In this document: positions 23,960 to 35,810 of the stretch, piece by piece | How the letters are laid out: each line of letters begins with the position of its first letter | Position numbering within the stretch: position 1 is the stretch's first letter | From: Dysidea avara | Lineage: Eukaryota; Porifera; Demospongiae; Dictyoceratida; Dysideidae | NCBI RefSeq assembly: GCF_963678975.1 | Contig: NC_089285.1 | Coordinates: 6,248,694 to 6,312,693, forward strand | Length of the DNA stretch: 64,000 nt | Reading direction: 5' to 3' | Position numbers and translations under genes: made by a program | Notes under the pieces: model-generated | Told to the model about the DNA's origin: nothing | The model's input: the letters and a program-made list of their open reading frames with translations, nothing else | The model's database searches: none

Positions 23960-24500
23960 ACAGAGTTGAATAGTGATAATGACGATTCACTACTAGAGGA
24001 TGTGTATCAATATGTTACCAATAACCAGTACAGGGATGGTATTACTATCAATCAAAAGTATGTTATAAGAAAGAAAAAAACTTTATGTTTCTGATGGTGA
24101 GATGATATTTAAGAGAGAACAGAAAGGAAATAATGAGGTGCGGGAAGTTTGAGATCAAAAGGAACAATTTAGAATTGTTCAAGCATACCACATACATGTA
24201 TAAGAACTATCAGGACATCTTGGCTACAGGAAGACCTTAGCATGGATCACTGAAAGATTTGAAAGGTGTGGTTAGAGATACAACAAAAAATAGTTCAGTG
24301 ATGTGGTTTGGGTCAACGTGTTAACAGAAAGCTAAAAACATAGCCCCAACATTGCACCCAGTCCCAGTGAAGTCTCCCTGGTACCACATGGGAGTGAGCC
24401 AATTGCTTACAAGTCACCAGCAGGAAATCGCTACATCCTAACAATCATGGACTATTTTACAAAGTGGGCAGAAGCTGTTGCATGCAATACCTGACAATTG
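23960..24500 (+). pseudogene. Gypsy-type integrase fragment (E1 copy)
   Basis: Relic of a retroelement-type integrase. The readable parts are LLEDVYQYVTNNQYRDGI, SDGEMIFKREQKG, a degenerate zinc-binding (HHCC) region around 24180-24300, NIAPTLHPVPVKSPWYHMGV and RYILTIMDYFTKWAEAV. The last two are the start of the rve core with an MDYF-type block. The catalytic DFIGPI segment is deleted here but partly present in the E2 copy. Stops and frameshifts are dense and no gag, protease, RT or LTR is seen nearby. It may derive from an LTR element or from an integrase-bearing DNA transposon (GIN/Ginger type). Confidence 0.75.
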
Positions 24501-25389
24501 TAGAGGAAGCAATTTTATTTAGGGGGACTGGAGGTAGGTAGATTTTTCAAGTGGTGGCATATAAAGCACACTAACAAAACATGCCAACCTAGTGGGGGGT
24601 AGGAAATATGCCCCTCATCCCACCAGAAAATTAGACCCCCTGGATTGAACCTGAGAGTGATTTTAGTAGCTACCATTAATATTATTTATTTGACTGTTGT
24701 ATTAGGGTGAATACTCTATTAGAGTATACTGATCTCAATGTTTTTATAGTATAATCTAGTGGAAGTTCAGGTAGCTATATTTGGTGTAATATATACAACC
24801 AGCACAAAATTATTGCTAATGCCACAGATATTTATGAGGGGCTAAGCCCCTCCATAAACTTTTTGACAAAGGATACAGTCCTCATTCTCCGCCGCCCAGT
24901 CTGCAAGTGTAAGCACAACACATTTGAAACCGACGAGTCACAACTACTATATTCAGCTGTAGCTATGGTAGCTAATAACTGCTCTTAAATGAAGATTCCG
25001 AAAATGATGCATTACAATTATAACTCTGCAACAAATGCAGACCATGCATTTTTGTTCATCCTGGACCATATTAGCACCAACACAACTTGTCCCCCTGGAC
25101 CAGTTATGCAAGTACAAGTGGTCCAGCCAGACCAATTACCTAAACATATAAGGTCCGACCGGACCTTATATACACGGAACGCTAGTATGTCGACAGGTGC
25201 CTACAGGCACTATAGTCTATGCTCCAACAACATGTGGTCTAGGCATAAAGGAGTGACATCAGCTGGGATCTCCTAAAAGGGGATACAAACTTGATAATAC
25301 ACTTGTAACAGTAAATCCCTCTAGGCATTGACCGTCCTGGACCATTTTTGCTATCCTCAATAGAGTCAAGTATACGACATTTGGTATCT

Positions 25390-25560
25390 ACAGAGTGATC
25401 TGTTTGTAGCTGAATTCTTTACATGATAGTTCTTTGTCTCTACAAGGTATCTTCTTCTAGCTGATCTCTCTACAGGGTGACTTGTTTCTAGGTGAACTCT
25501 CTACAGGGTGATCTGTTTGTAGATAAACTTTCTAAAGGGTGATTTATTTGCAGCTGAACT
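25390..25560. repeat. Minisatellite, ~30-bp units (CTCTACAGGGTGA...)
   Basis: Short units built from CTCTACAGGGTGA and TTGTTTGTAGCTGAACT. The same array type is longer at 35900-36430. Bases 25565-25640 that follow hold ATATCACGATAT-rich palindromes like those inside the hAT MITE at 43625. Confidence 0.85.
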
Positions 25561-25726
25561 CGTGATATTGTATCGTGATATTGCTAGGCAATATCACGAT
25601 ATTATAATATATCGGGATATTTACTTTTGATATTGTCTTCAAATTATATGTGACCGAATTTACGAAAAGGTACCTTTTTCACACACAAAATTGACCCTCT
25701 ACAGGGTGATTGGTCCTCAATAAAGT

Positions 25727-26370
25727 AAAAGTGTGTAGTTATACACAATCACATAAAGTAAAAGAAAAATAGTTAAATGTATTGGCTATAATCTTACATT
25801 AATGTTAACATGTAACGACAACTATTTAGGTAAACAAATACAATATAGTAACACAATATCAACTTACAATCTGAATATCCAAATCACATGTGTGTAGTTA
25901 TACACAATCACATAAAGTAAAAGAAAAATAGTTAAATGTATTGGCTATAATCTTACGTTAATGTTAACAAGTAACGACAACTATTTAGGTAAACAAATAC
26001 ACTATAGTAACACAATATCAACTCACACCCTGAATATCCAAATCACAATCATCATCATGTGTGTAGTTATACACAATCACATAAAGTAAAAGAAAAATAG
26101 TTAAATGTATTGGCTATAATCTTACGTTAATGTTAACAAGTAACGACAACTATTTAGGTAAACAAATACACTATAGTAACACAATATCAACTTACACCCT
26201 GAATATCCAAATCACAATCATCATCATGTGTGTAGTTATACACAATCACATAAAGTAAAAGAAAAATAGTTAAATGTATTGGCTATAATCTTACGTTAAT
26301 GTTAACATGTAACGACAATTATTTAGGTAAACAAATAGACTATATAGTAACACAAAATCAACTTAAAAAT
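25727..26370. repeat. Satellite-like tandem array, about 159-169-bp units (array B)
   Basis: Same unit as array A; unit starts at about 25804, 25973, 26132 and 26301. It precedes copy B just as array A precedes copy A. Confidence 0.95.
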
Positions 26371-28589
26371 CACGAAACATCAGTATGTTTGCATGCATTA
26401 GATTCTGCATCTCGATTAGCCCAGCAACCTATGACTTGGCCAGTGATACAATCACAGTACAAGACTCACCTGTGCTGGCCCAGATAACACGTGAGTGAAC
26501 AGTTTACACCAATGTTGACTAAAGGAGCATACAGCCAGGTTCCTCTTCAGAAATAAAAGTGGCTTCATGGGCACTTTGTTCAGATTTCAATTTCTAACAA
26601 TGAGCCTCACCTCATAAATCTTTCTGGTAAAAATCTAGGCATGTACTAGAGGAGCAAGATCAGGCAGTTCACCTGTATCATAGTTCCATACAGTATAGTA
26701 TTAATGTCTATTAGGGATTATGTTCTTCTGGCCAGAAATATCACCCAAAACCAGCTTCAGAATACCTTCCTGGCACCTTAGCAGTATTGGTATAACCAGC
26801 CAAAAGTGCTTTCAATATGACCCTAAATGCTTCCAGTATATTGCTACAATTATTCAATGAATTTTTCTACTGACTAACTGCCTTCCTGACTTCAGACAAG
26901 TGTAACTTGATAACATCATGATGGACTTACCTTTGCACTCTTTTGTGTCTCATTTCTTTCACTGACTACCCAAAGTGTCAATTTCGTGATAGCGTCTGAT
27001 GGCCTCTCTATGTTTGCAAACAGAAATAGTCCGTACCTTCTGTGGTGACTGGATTGATTGCAGAAGAGGTTCTTCTACTGCTCTTCATTTGTAAAGTTGT
27101 AATGGGCTGAACATTAGTGTAATGGCCACTTCACATTTGAGTCAGTACTGTATAGCAGGAAATTTTCAAACACTTCAAAAATAACAATGCATTTTTGGAA
27201 AAGTTTTTTTTGTAATTTGTCAGAAATAGCTAGCTAGATGATCTATATTATACCCACATCTTAAAAGTGCATGACAATCAAATGAAAATGTAGCTATAAA
27301 CCAAGTTTGAGTGCATGTTTTCTACTTTTATCAGTTAACTATAGGCACTGCCGGGGCAACTGGAATTAAGGGTGAACATGATGTAAGCTATACCATGAGT
27401 GACACCATGAGTCTTGAAGCCTAAGAGCTCGAGAAAATCTTTATCCTAGCCTGAGTGAAATGATAGCAAATGTGTATCTGGGAGGCTGAAAAATGTTAAC
27501 TACTGAATCATGACTTCATCTGTAGGCCACTCAGTGGATTAAGACCATACAAACCCTGCCAAACAACATGGTTCATGCCAAGAGGTAGCTAGACGTAATT
27601 CTACCAAAGCCACATGGTTCTTTATACGAATAACTATGCTGAACAAGCAGAAAACTCTACTGTAGCTACGTGATCAACACAATCATTGCTAGCTTCCTCC
27701 AGTTAACTTTATGAATCTTTCTACGTAGTTAATTATCTACAGTGCAAGGTACTCTAGAGGAACTGTTTCAAAATTTTTTTCAAACTTACAATCAAGTTTG
27801 AACATTTAACCTTTCAAATTTTTCCCTCTATACGGTAATTGACAGTTTAGGCATGCATCTGGACAAAAACATTAACTCAATTCTTTCTCTTGATGCAGTA
27901 TGCGTGGGTTCACCTGTCATCTTACAGTATGATAGTACTGTATAGTAGGGACCACAAAGGAGTGGCTGTGGCCCATGAAAAAACATCACCCAAACACTAG
28001 CCTCACTTTTCCCCGACGATGATGAGACAGTATTGGTTAGGTAAAACTAAGTCCAAGCACGTCTTCAGATCAACTCAAACTGCTTTCAACAAGTTGCTAC
28101 AGAATTTTTTAATTAAATGAAATTTCTACTGACTGACTGACTGATGCCTTCAGACAAGCGTAACTTGATAACAGCTAGGACTACGGGTTTGATATTTTTG
28201 TTGTTCGACATTGCTTCACCCCAAGAGGTGTCTTTTGGCATACTGCAGTACGTACAATGCCTTCTTCATGGACTTACCAGTGTACTCCTTTGTGTCCCAT
28301 TCATCTATGTTGACAGCACAAGTGTCGATTGGCAGTAGTACGTGATGGCTTCCCTTTGTAACGGACATCACCTGAATTTTTCATAGTGGCTATTTTGATT
28401 GCATAGGTGCTTTTCGAGCAGTTCTTGATTCGTAATGCTGTGAAACAGGTCTAACATAGCTGACAACGAAGCGCAATGGATACTTCACTTTTCAGGCGAT
28501 AATGATAGCTGGGGCACATAGTGCCATTTCTTTCACGTAATGCGTGGGTTTACCAGTCATAATACTATTACTTACAAAAAAGTTAACAA

Positions 28590-28888
28590 ACAAGTACACA
28601 AAAATTGGAATTTTCAACTAGAGTAGGGACCGTAGCACATCGATAAGAAGTACTGAAACAAGCTGGAGTAGCACATGATATTAAATCACAATAAAACAAT
28701 AAGAAGTGTTACATCCCTACTGCACATTTCCATTATGGTATCTTGAACACAGTAGGGATATAACACTTCTTATTGTTTTACTGTGATTTAATATCATGCA
28801 CTACTCCAGCTTGTTTCAGTACTTTTTATCGATGTGCTATGGTCCCTACTCTAGTTGAAAATTCCAAATTTTTTTTGCGTGTACTTGT
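28590..28888. mobile_element. Palindromic MITE with ~120-bp arms (copy in repeat B)
   Basis: Same element as 8219-8512, same position within the parent repeat, ends ACAAGTACAC and GTACTTGT. Its presence at the same place in A and B means it was there before the parent repeat was copied. Confidence 0.9.
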
Positions 28889-28993
28889 AATTCTAAAAGT
28901 AAACAATTAAGTATAAGTAAAATTAGGATTTTTAAGTTGGATTAGGAATCACAGAACATGACTCAATTAGGGATTAAATTTCCACTAGCTATA

Positions 28994-29776
28994 TAGTGCA
29001 AGTCATCAAGAATGTCCAAATATATATTGCACAGTAATTGCACTCACCAAGAATCGGTAACTCTATCTTTTTCACAAGTCGTAGGCACTACTGTGATGAA
29101 GTCACGTATCGATTTTGACGTCAATTGAGCGAATGGTTTTTAATGTATCACCTGTATTATTTTAGCCAATCAGATCACAAGCGGCATCTTTGATATTTGT
29201 GGTTGCCATGGCATGACTATGCGCATTACATCACAACAATAAATATTTTGCACCTTTTGTTGCTTCCTGTCTGTTGTTTGCCACTTCAACAAGTTGTAAA
29301 ATGCATAATATGTCAAGAAAGTGCAAGGTGTCCCTAAGGGAAAGGGCTTCTGAAATGAATAAGCTAAAAGTTGAGAAACGTTTGAGGTCTGGTGAGGTTT
29401 CTTGTGAGGAGGTCAGAGCTGGAACATCAGAAGAGATGAGTGAAGATACCAGAGAAGGCACTAGTGCTGTCGACACCGTTCCATTTGAATATTTGCCGGC
29501 ACCTTTAAAAGAAAATAGTAGTGATGAGGAAGCCAATGAAGGTGAAGATTACGAAGGTTCGATTGCTAAAGATGAAATTCACGCTACATTTGAGGATTGG
29601 GTTAGTGACATGAAGCGCACAGATAAGCAGAAGTTAACGATGATAGTTTATGACAACTACATATAGAGGTTTGGGTTAACCAAGACAGGAGCTGCAAAGG
29701 AACTGGGATACTTTTTAGAGTGAATGAGAAGACAATAATAAGAAGGTGGAGTGGACATTTATAATGACTCGCACCG
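28994..29776 (+). mobile_element. TA-flanked DNA element with transposase N-terminus, 783 bp
   Basis: Inverted termini TAGTGCAAGTCAT and (complement of the right end) CGGTGCGAGTCAT, flanked by TA (28992-28993, 29777-29778). Copy A has the empty site TATAGTATATC at 8615-8625. It encodes only the first part of a transposase-like protein, which suggests an internally deleted member of a TA-targeting (Tc1/mariner/IS630-type) family. Confidence 0.82.
29274..29750 (+). pseudogene. N-terminal part of a Tc1/IS630-like transposase
   Basis: Frame 29274-29666 (130 aa) is acidic and charged (SEEMSEDTREGTS, ENSSDEEANEGEDYEG), then reads MKRTDKQKLTMIVYDNYI. After a stop, RFGLTKTGAAKELGYFL and a degenerate N-E-K-T-I-R-R-W stretch follow to about 29755. 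The second half resembles the helix-turn-helix that precedes DDE_3-type transposases in cnidarian and sponge genomes. The catalytic core is missing. CDS start chosen as the first AUG after the in-frame stop, but the true start could be 29301 or 29328. Confidence 0.5.
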
Positions 29777-30376
29777 TAGTATATCTGGTGTCAGAGTAGG
29801 TGTGACCAGTGAGGCCACAGCCTTGTCACAAATAAAAAATACTTTTAAATTTGATGAAGCTGAACTAAATGTAATACTTGGCATTTATTTAATGTTAACA
29901 ATGGACAGAAACAACACTTATCTAACCTGTCTTTCACTCAGAACAGCTTCACGTTGACTTTCTCTGTATTAAGTGCCTCTAAAAATAATGTACATTATAC
30001 TAGCTTTCGCTTTGTTTCTCTGTTTTGGAAACAGTTTATCTCATAATTAATAAACTCAAATGATAGTTAAATAGTATTATGGTAGTGCTTTTGGTCAGTC
30101 TCTGGTTCTATCATTAATTATAAGCTTTCTCACACTCGCAGGTCCATAGTGGGATGGCATTCACAAAATAGAATAACACTTGTCAGGTAACTAACTAGCA
30201 TCTTGCACAAGCTCAAAGAATGCCTCCAAATAGCATCTCAAAATGTGCAATTTTACTGGGGGCATGACCACAGACTGAGCCTAACTACTTTACGTTAGGT
30301 TAAATATCACTACAGATAGTGGTACGATCAGCAATAGAATGAAGAATTGACAGCAAATAGCATCCAGACCTCACAA

Positions 30377-30921
30377 CTAGTAAAATAATGCACTTCCTGC
30401 CTTCTCCACTATAGCCAGGTTCTTCGTATTCTTTGCCACCTCTCCGGTTGCAGCAGCCACCCCAGCACAGGAACCGGTGAAAGAAATATGAGCAGGTTGA
30501 GTAGCGCTACGTATAAAGACATCGACATCAGCAAGACGACCAAGTTGACAATCAGGATGAAGTATATCTACTGGCTGATACACATGTGGTAACAAACGGA
30601 CAAGATGGTTCCACATATGCCTAACTGTAACATATAATCTGGATGACCAGATGTGCCTCAGTTCATCACAAGGAAAACTGGACAGCACTATTATGAAGCA
30701 ATACATTACATAGTCAATATGTATTTCATGAGTAGCCTGTTTAAATGTTTGCCACGGAATTGTGCCACTGGTGCTTTTACCTGTTGGATAACCATAAACC
30801 TGGTGTTCTGACCATAACAATGCATAATAACTAACTCTGCAATGATTTTGCAGGCTGTGAAATGATTCGTGATTGTAGCCCATCTATCAAGGGGGTTTAT
30901 GAACATCTTATGGCTAGGCAT
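30377..30921 (-). pseudogene. Conserved unidentified ORF of the satellite-headed repeat (copy B)
   Basis: Counterpart of 9154-9776. The frame from 30883 is open for 168 residues and includes LWSEHQVYGYPTGKS, TIPWQTFKQATHEIHIDYVM and AGVAAATGEVAKNTKNLAIV. The overlapping frame from 30921 gives the N-terminal MPSHKMFINPLDRW part, so one frameshift separates them in this copy too. The C-terminus differs from copy A: this copy stops at SALFY. Function unknown. Confidence 0.55.
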
Positions 30922-31329
30922 TGCTTTGTTGTAAGTTACTTGTAACAGAATTCAGATTACCAGTGATTTATGGTTAAAAGCACGTCTATGTTGCCCTTGC
31001 AATCAAGAAACCATATGGAAAGTTACAACATGAAATCAGCTAAATTACATTATACCGTATCTCCATTAGTAGGTAGTTTGTGAAATGACATTGTTACACA
31101 CTGAACTTGACAGGGGTAGCTACTAGGATTGTTTGCTGATGACAAAGCAGACTCATAGTTAACAGCAAGTTCTCTAAACATTATAGATTCATGTGTGTAG
31201 GCCACCACACTGAAATCCGAGAGGTGAACCTACAATTTCTTGGTGATTTGACATGGAATGACCCATAAGTAGCAATAATACATACAGATTACTTACAATA
31301 CAGAAGTACATGATAACTGTCACATTTTT

Positions 31330-34300
31330 TCCCGAAATAGTTCATTCGTCTCGAGTTGATATATATAAATTCCCTTGCAACTGCAACTAAATCTAAGGTA
31401 TCAGTTCTTGGCTGGTGAACATGCATTAGCAACAAGTTATTCAGTTTACATGCGCTCATTGTATTTCCAAATATGTTTAATTTGACGGAGGCTTGAAAAT
31501 GATCTTTCTGCTGTCGCAGTAGTCACTGGAAATGTGTAGTACAGCAGTGGCATAGCTAGGAAAAAAATTTTACAGAGGCAAAGTTTATACATTGGCCTAA
31601 TTGAGAGGACCTGACTCAACTGATTCACGTACACTTTCAAGCATGGGTGGTACAGCATTTACAGGGTTGGATGGAAGAAACGTTTTTAGAAGATTCTGAG
31701 CATTTTTCTACATGTCATTAGTAATTCTCCAACTTATAGTTAATGCTATATATGTATACCATACTCAATTAATAGAGTATAGTTTAATTTGTATTTAACA
31801 CAAAATTGACATACTCTGGTTGAGTGGTTAAGCCATCCATGGACTGTCATAGTCATATACACTATACTTTTATTGATCTGGTGTAATATTTAGTCAGAGA
31901 TTATCTTTTTTTATGTGATGTTCAACTGCATGTACTAAGCATGTCAAGCTAGGGAGTCCGGAAATATGCTCTTTCGAGGAAAATTTTGAAAATATAGCTA
32001 TGTTCTGAAATAGCTAATTTTGATTGTAACTGCTAATGCGTGATAAGCATGATCAATTAGCTCCGAATGCCATGCAGTTGACTCACTGGAACAGCATGCA
32101 GAGTAACGAGAACAGTGGCTATAATCTATACAGAATGCTCTATTAGAGTATATTACGATGACTGCTCTATTAGAGTATCTCAATACAAATTCAAGTAGCT
32201 GACAAGTGATCCAGCCAATGTGTCACCGTGGGCTCCAGTCCTGCATAGTGCTACAACCATAGATTCTATGCGTGTGGTACAGTATTAAATGCTGCCTAGT
32301 AGAGAAACATCGAGCTGCCAAAACTCAGGCCTGCTCAGCCTGAATTGTTGAGCATTTTTTACCGAGGCAGTTGCCTCGGTTGCCTCAATGGTAGCTACGC
32401 CACTGTACAGCAAAAGGAGTTTATTGACTTCACAAAGCATATTTTTATACATTTCTGATTGCAACATGGCATCTGCTATTGTTCTAACATTAGTAACTCT
32501 TTTGATAGTACCATTAAGTGCAGTTTTAATTGCATCATGCAGCATGCACAACTGGACCTTCAAACGTGCTACATCCACATCTCCCTCAAGAAATCTTATA
32601 AAAGCTTGAGATAATGTGTCCACAGCAGTACCATTTGCAGATGTTAGTAAAAGGGTCTCTATATCTAGAATCAATTGGATGTCTGATTGATCAAACCTTC
32701 TTTTAACTTCTTCTGATACTGTATCAATAGCCTCGTAGTATGTTTGCCGATACATATCTCTTGCACATGAGTGTTGATGATGTGCAGATGATCCAGCCTT
32801 CTAGGTAATTTACGGTTTCTCGACAATTTTGGCTCATCATTTAAAGACTGTGAGTCATGGACAACATGGTCATAAAAACGACTGAATGTAGTTTCATTCT
32901 GCATTGAACTAAGATGAGAAGTAAGCATATTGGCATCTTTCATCGCTTCTTGAACAGTGATATCCACAGCTTGGATATTTGTAGAACATTGCTCAGCTGG
33001 AGCAAATATTTGGTGAGACAGCTTTAGGCCGAAAAATGTATCAAACTGTTCCATTCGATTCAGCAAACCACTCGCCTTTGCAGTATATTCATCATGTCCT
33101 TCCTGTATTGTATCAAGTGCAGTCAACAATACTTTGTAATTCTTTAAAATAATTGCTATAGTGCCATGCCTTACAGTCCAGCGAGTTGGACAGAGAGTTC
33201 TCAGTGAAGGTAATGTTTCTCCTGTGTTCAATGTCACATCGCTTCTTAATGTTTCAAAAAGGTTTAACCTTTTAGGAGAAAACTTTATCAGCTGAACCAA
33301 ATTATAAATAAAATTCAAAGTGTTTCGAAGAAGCTTACACTTTTTAGAAACATCTTGTACACACAAATTTAAACTGTGTGCTAAACAATGAACATATAGA
33401 GCTCTCGGTTCTTCTTGCTTAAATAGAGCCTGGGCACCATTCCTTATGCCACTCATATTACTAGCTCCATCATAAGCCTGCCCTCTACATTAAGAAACAG
33501 ACAATGGACACCTCATCAATACATCTTTGACTTCATGGTGGATGGTCATAGCTATAGTATTAGGTAGCTCTTTCAGGCCTAAGAGATCTTCATGAACCTC
33601 ATAGCTATTACTAACCCAACAAACTGACACAGACACTTGCTCAGTACCTGAGATATCAGTGGCTTCATCAGCAATTACAGCATACCACCAGGCACTGTTA
33701 ACATCATTTATGATGCTTATAATAATCAATTTGCCCATTAATTTTATCAGTTCATCTACAATTACTGGAGAAATATACTCACGTTTCTTCAACCATTCAT
33801 TCATGCCTGGACATTCTTCTGCTTACAATAGCAGAAGTTGATACAGGTTGCCCTGAAATGTCTCTGAATTTTCACTATGGCCTCTAATAGCCAGACCCTG
33901 CTTCCCTAAAAATTTGATTGCCCATAACAACTTTAAAAGCATGTGTCTATGAAACTCCTGTTCAGAAGCAGATTTGGTATCTAGGATACAGCCAATGTCG
34001 ATACTGGATGCCCTCTAATGAAGCCATTCTGTTGCTTCACGGTGCATTCCACTTCTTTCATGCATGTCAAATCTTTCAAGGGCCTTGTTCCAGTTACCAA
34101 AGCTTCACTTATAAACGATGAGTTTTTAAGTAGTGAAGTTGACACTAGCCCATGTAGCTTTGCTAAGCAACAAACCCTACAAAATATTTTGTACCGACTT
34201 GTACAAACAGTAATCCAAGGGTACTTCTTATACCACGATGTCTGTATAGTTCTGCAGTATTGCTTTTTCTGCCCTGGCTGCCTTTCCTTGCTAAGATGGG

Positions 34301-34796
34301 ATTGCACAAACTTTGACTGGGACACATCTGATGGCTGATTTGGAATAATTAAATTACTGCAGCCAACGCATTCACATGACTGTGAGTTATCTGACATGCT
34401 ACATGCAGTCACACCCTCAGTCACATCATCAACTACTGCGCCCCTCGTCGAACTAACACTAACTTCCAGTGTACCTACGACATTGCTGCTACTTAGAGAA
34501 TATGCCTGAGAATTTGGTCCTTCAATTTGTACTTCTGATTGTTCAGCACTAACCTGTGGCACCAGCTGTATCTTCGCTTCGCCTTCGTGTCGTCGGACTG
34601 GAGTGCCATCGGAAATGGATTTGCACGTAGTCTGTTCCACTATATCCGTTTCCCGACTATCTGAATCATCGCTGCAATCAATGATTATGATTTTGGACAT
34701 TCCTCTTGTCTTGGCACCCGTGCTAGCAGATTTGCTCTGGGATAATTTTGTCGAAAACTCATAGATTTTTCTCTGACGATTATCCATTATGAACAT
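31330..34796 (-). pseudogene. hAT transposase, ZMYM1/TTF-like (DUF4371 + Dimer_Tnp_hAT)
   Basis: Blocks from the N-terminus (34796 downward): a low-complexity acidic leader; TTF-type finger region with SWYKKYPWITVC and FCRVCC (34200-34100); a DUF4371 part containing WWYAVIADEATDIS (33490-33804); YDGASNMSGIRNGAQALF and LYVHCLAHSLNLCVQ with TLCPTRWTVRH (32671-33492); a C-terminal helical part (32285-32755); and the dimerisation motif TFPVTTATAERSFSSLRQIK (31480-31545). The DEATD and CLAH...CPTRW blocks are the hAT catalytic-region signatures. Defects: a single in-frame TAA at 33490 between two same-frame parts, frame shifts near 33900 and 32700, and the 861-bp insertion. Introns are not needed to explain the order. 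Confidence 0.88.
31545..32405. mobile_element. Non-autonomous TIR element, 861 bp, inside the hAT transposase
   Basis: Ends CAGTGGCATAGCTAGG and GGTAGCTACGCCACTG are inverted repeats flanked by direct TACAG (31540-31544, 32406-32410). Removing the element and one TACAG joins NKLLLL directly to YYTFPVTTATAERSF, the expected run into the hAT dimerisation motif. The interior is non-coding; CTCTATTAGAGTAT motifs occur twice at 32135-32175. Confidence 0.92.
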
Positions 34797-34906
34797 ATCA
34801 CATGATATACGATCACTTGATACAAAGCTAGAGTTTTATAATAGAATAAAAATCCTAGGGGTGCGCCAGCACCCGGCGCACCTGTGGTTCCTACGCCCCT
34901 ATACAT

Positions 34907-35337
34907 CTGAAGATAAGGCTAATGTAATCAATCAATCTTTATGCTGTATTCAATGAAGACATCACTTATGTATCAGCCTAATTGTGATGATTCCCCCCAC
35001 ACCCATATACCTGACATAGCCATCTCCATCAATGGTGTACAAAAGTTACTTGTAACTCTTGATACTAAAAAAGCTACTGGTCCTGATAATATTCCAACCT
35101 ATGTTCTGAAACTTTGTGTTGAGGAAATAGCGCCAGTTTTAACAGTGATCTATACCCAATCCCTAAATTCTGGTCACATTCCAAGAGATTGGTTAACAGC
35201 AAATGTAATTCCCATATTTAACAAAAGGGGTTGTAGTAATCCAAGCAACTATAGAACCATTTCCTTAATGTCAGTGTGTTGCAAGTTACTAGAACACATA
35301 CACACCACATATCAAAGCATATTGAAGATAATCATAT
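34907..35337 (+). pseudogene. LINE RT fragment (second copy of the 12.9-20.4 kb LINE family)
   Basis: Matches 18773-19200 closely: DSPHTHIPDIAISINGVQ, LDTKKATGPDNIPTYVLK, SGHIPRDWLTANVIPIF and SNYRTISLMSVCCKLLEH. It starts where the hAT transposon ends and stops at the hairpin MITE at 35334. The continuation of the same LINE is at 37308. Confidence 0.88.
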
Positions 35338-35656
35338 CTAATCCAAAACCGCCAAGCTGTAAAAAAAGAGTGCGGCCCTCAAAAAGGCTATGGTGAAAAA
35401 AGATGTGAAATCCAAGGTGGCGGCCAAGAAATGGCTGTGATGGTAGGTTAATGGTAAAAATTTTAATAACAATTCAGGTGAATTTTGGTGCCACTTGGTC
35501 TTGGCTCAAAATTCACCTGAATTGTCGTTATTAAAATTTTTACCATTAACCTACCATCACAGCCATTTCTTGGCCGCCACCTTGGATTTCACATCTACCA
35601 TAGCCTTTTTGAGGGCCGCACTCTTTTTTTACAGTTTGGCTGTTTTGGATTAGATA
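35334..35656. mobile_element. Near-perfect hairpin MITE, ~150-bp arms
   Basis: The arms run from ATATCTAATCCAAAAC to its complement GTTTTGGATTAGATAT and include GAGTGCGGCCCTCAAAAAGG and AAATTCACCTGAATTG complements around a ~20-bp loop at about 35490. Inserted into the LINE fragment. The RNA, if made, would form a long duplex. Confidence 0.9.
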
Positions 35657-35806
35657 TCACTTCTTTTTGTATTTATATACCCCAAAGCTGACCTATGGCC
35701 AGTTTTGGGGCTTTTTTAACCTATCTTTTTTTTCTTTTCCACAGGAAGAAGAAAAGATGAAGCAGATGAATACTTTCAATATTTCGGATTTTATCAATAA
35801 ATGTAC

Positions 35807-35810
<4 letters not shown>

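Larger units (their letters stand above)
22455..25360. repeat. Paralogous segment E1 (gypsy-integrase relic and flanks)
   Basis: Collinear with 45050-45206 plus 55525-58830 (segment E2): TATGCTGCAGGGAATGTGAT, GGCCAGCTTGCACATGTAAG, GACAAGGTATTCGAATGCTA and CCCTCTAGGCATTGACCG are shared. E1 lacks the 10.3-kb, 270-bp and 768-bp insertions of E2, and has one of its own (22906-23289). Multiple GGTCCAGC/GGACC-type motifs punctuate 23570-25330. Confidence 0.88.
26371..31215. repeat. Long interspersed repeat, copy B
   Basis: Collinear with 5992-10065 at high identity, with one 783-bp insertion (28994-29776). Contains the palindromic MITE (28590-28888), the small frame 28144-28338 shared with copies A and C, and the conserved minus-strand ORF (30377-30921). 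Homology to copy A ends at about 31215, where the hAT region begins. Confidence 0.85.
31310..34890 (-). mobile_element. TTF-type hAT DNA transposon, about 3.6 kb
   Basis: Encodes a TTF-finger/DUF4371/hAT-dimerisation transposase on the minus strand. The 5' side ends near 34855-34895 with a TAGGGGTGCGCC...GGCGCACC hairpin and a CTACGCCCCTA terminus next to LINE sequence at 34907. The other end, between copy B (31215) and the last transposase codons (about 31320), is not resolved and I see no clean TIR pair. Interrupted by the 861-bp element at 31545-32405. Confidence 0.8.

Noticed and set aside
29231-29536. 101-residue Ser-rich minus-strand frame
   Set aside because: Antisense to the acidic transposase N-terminus; its Ser/Leu bias follows from the GAA/GAG-rich plus strand.
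34018-34338. 106-residue plus-strand frame
   Set aside because: Antisense to the hAT TTF-finger region.
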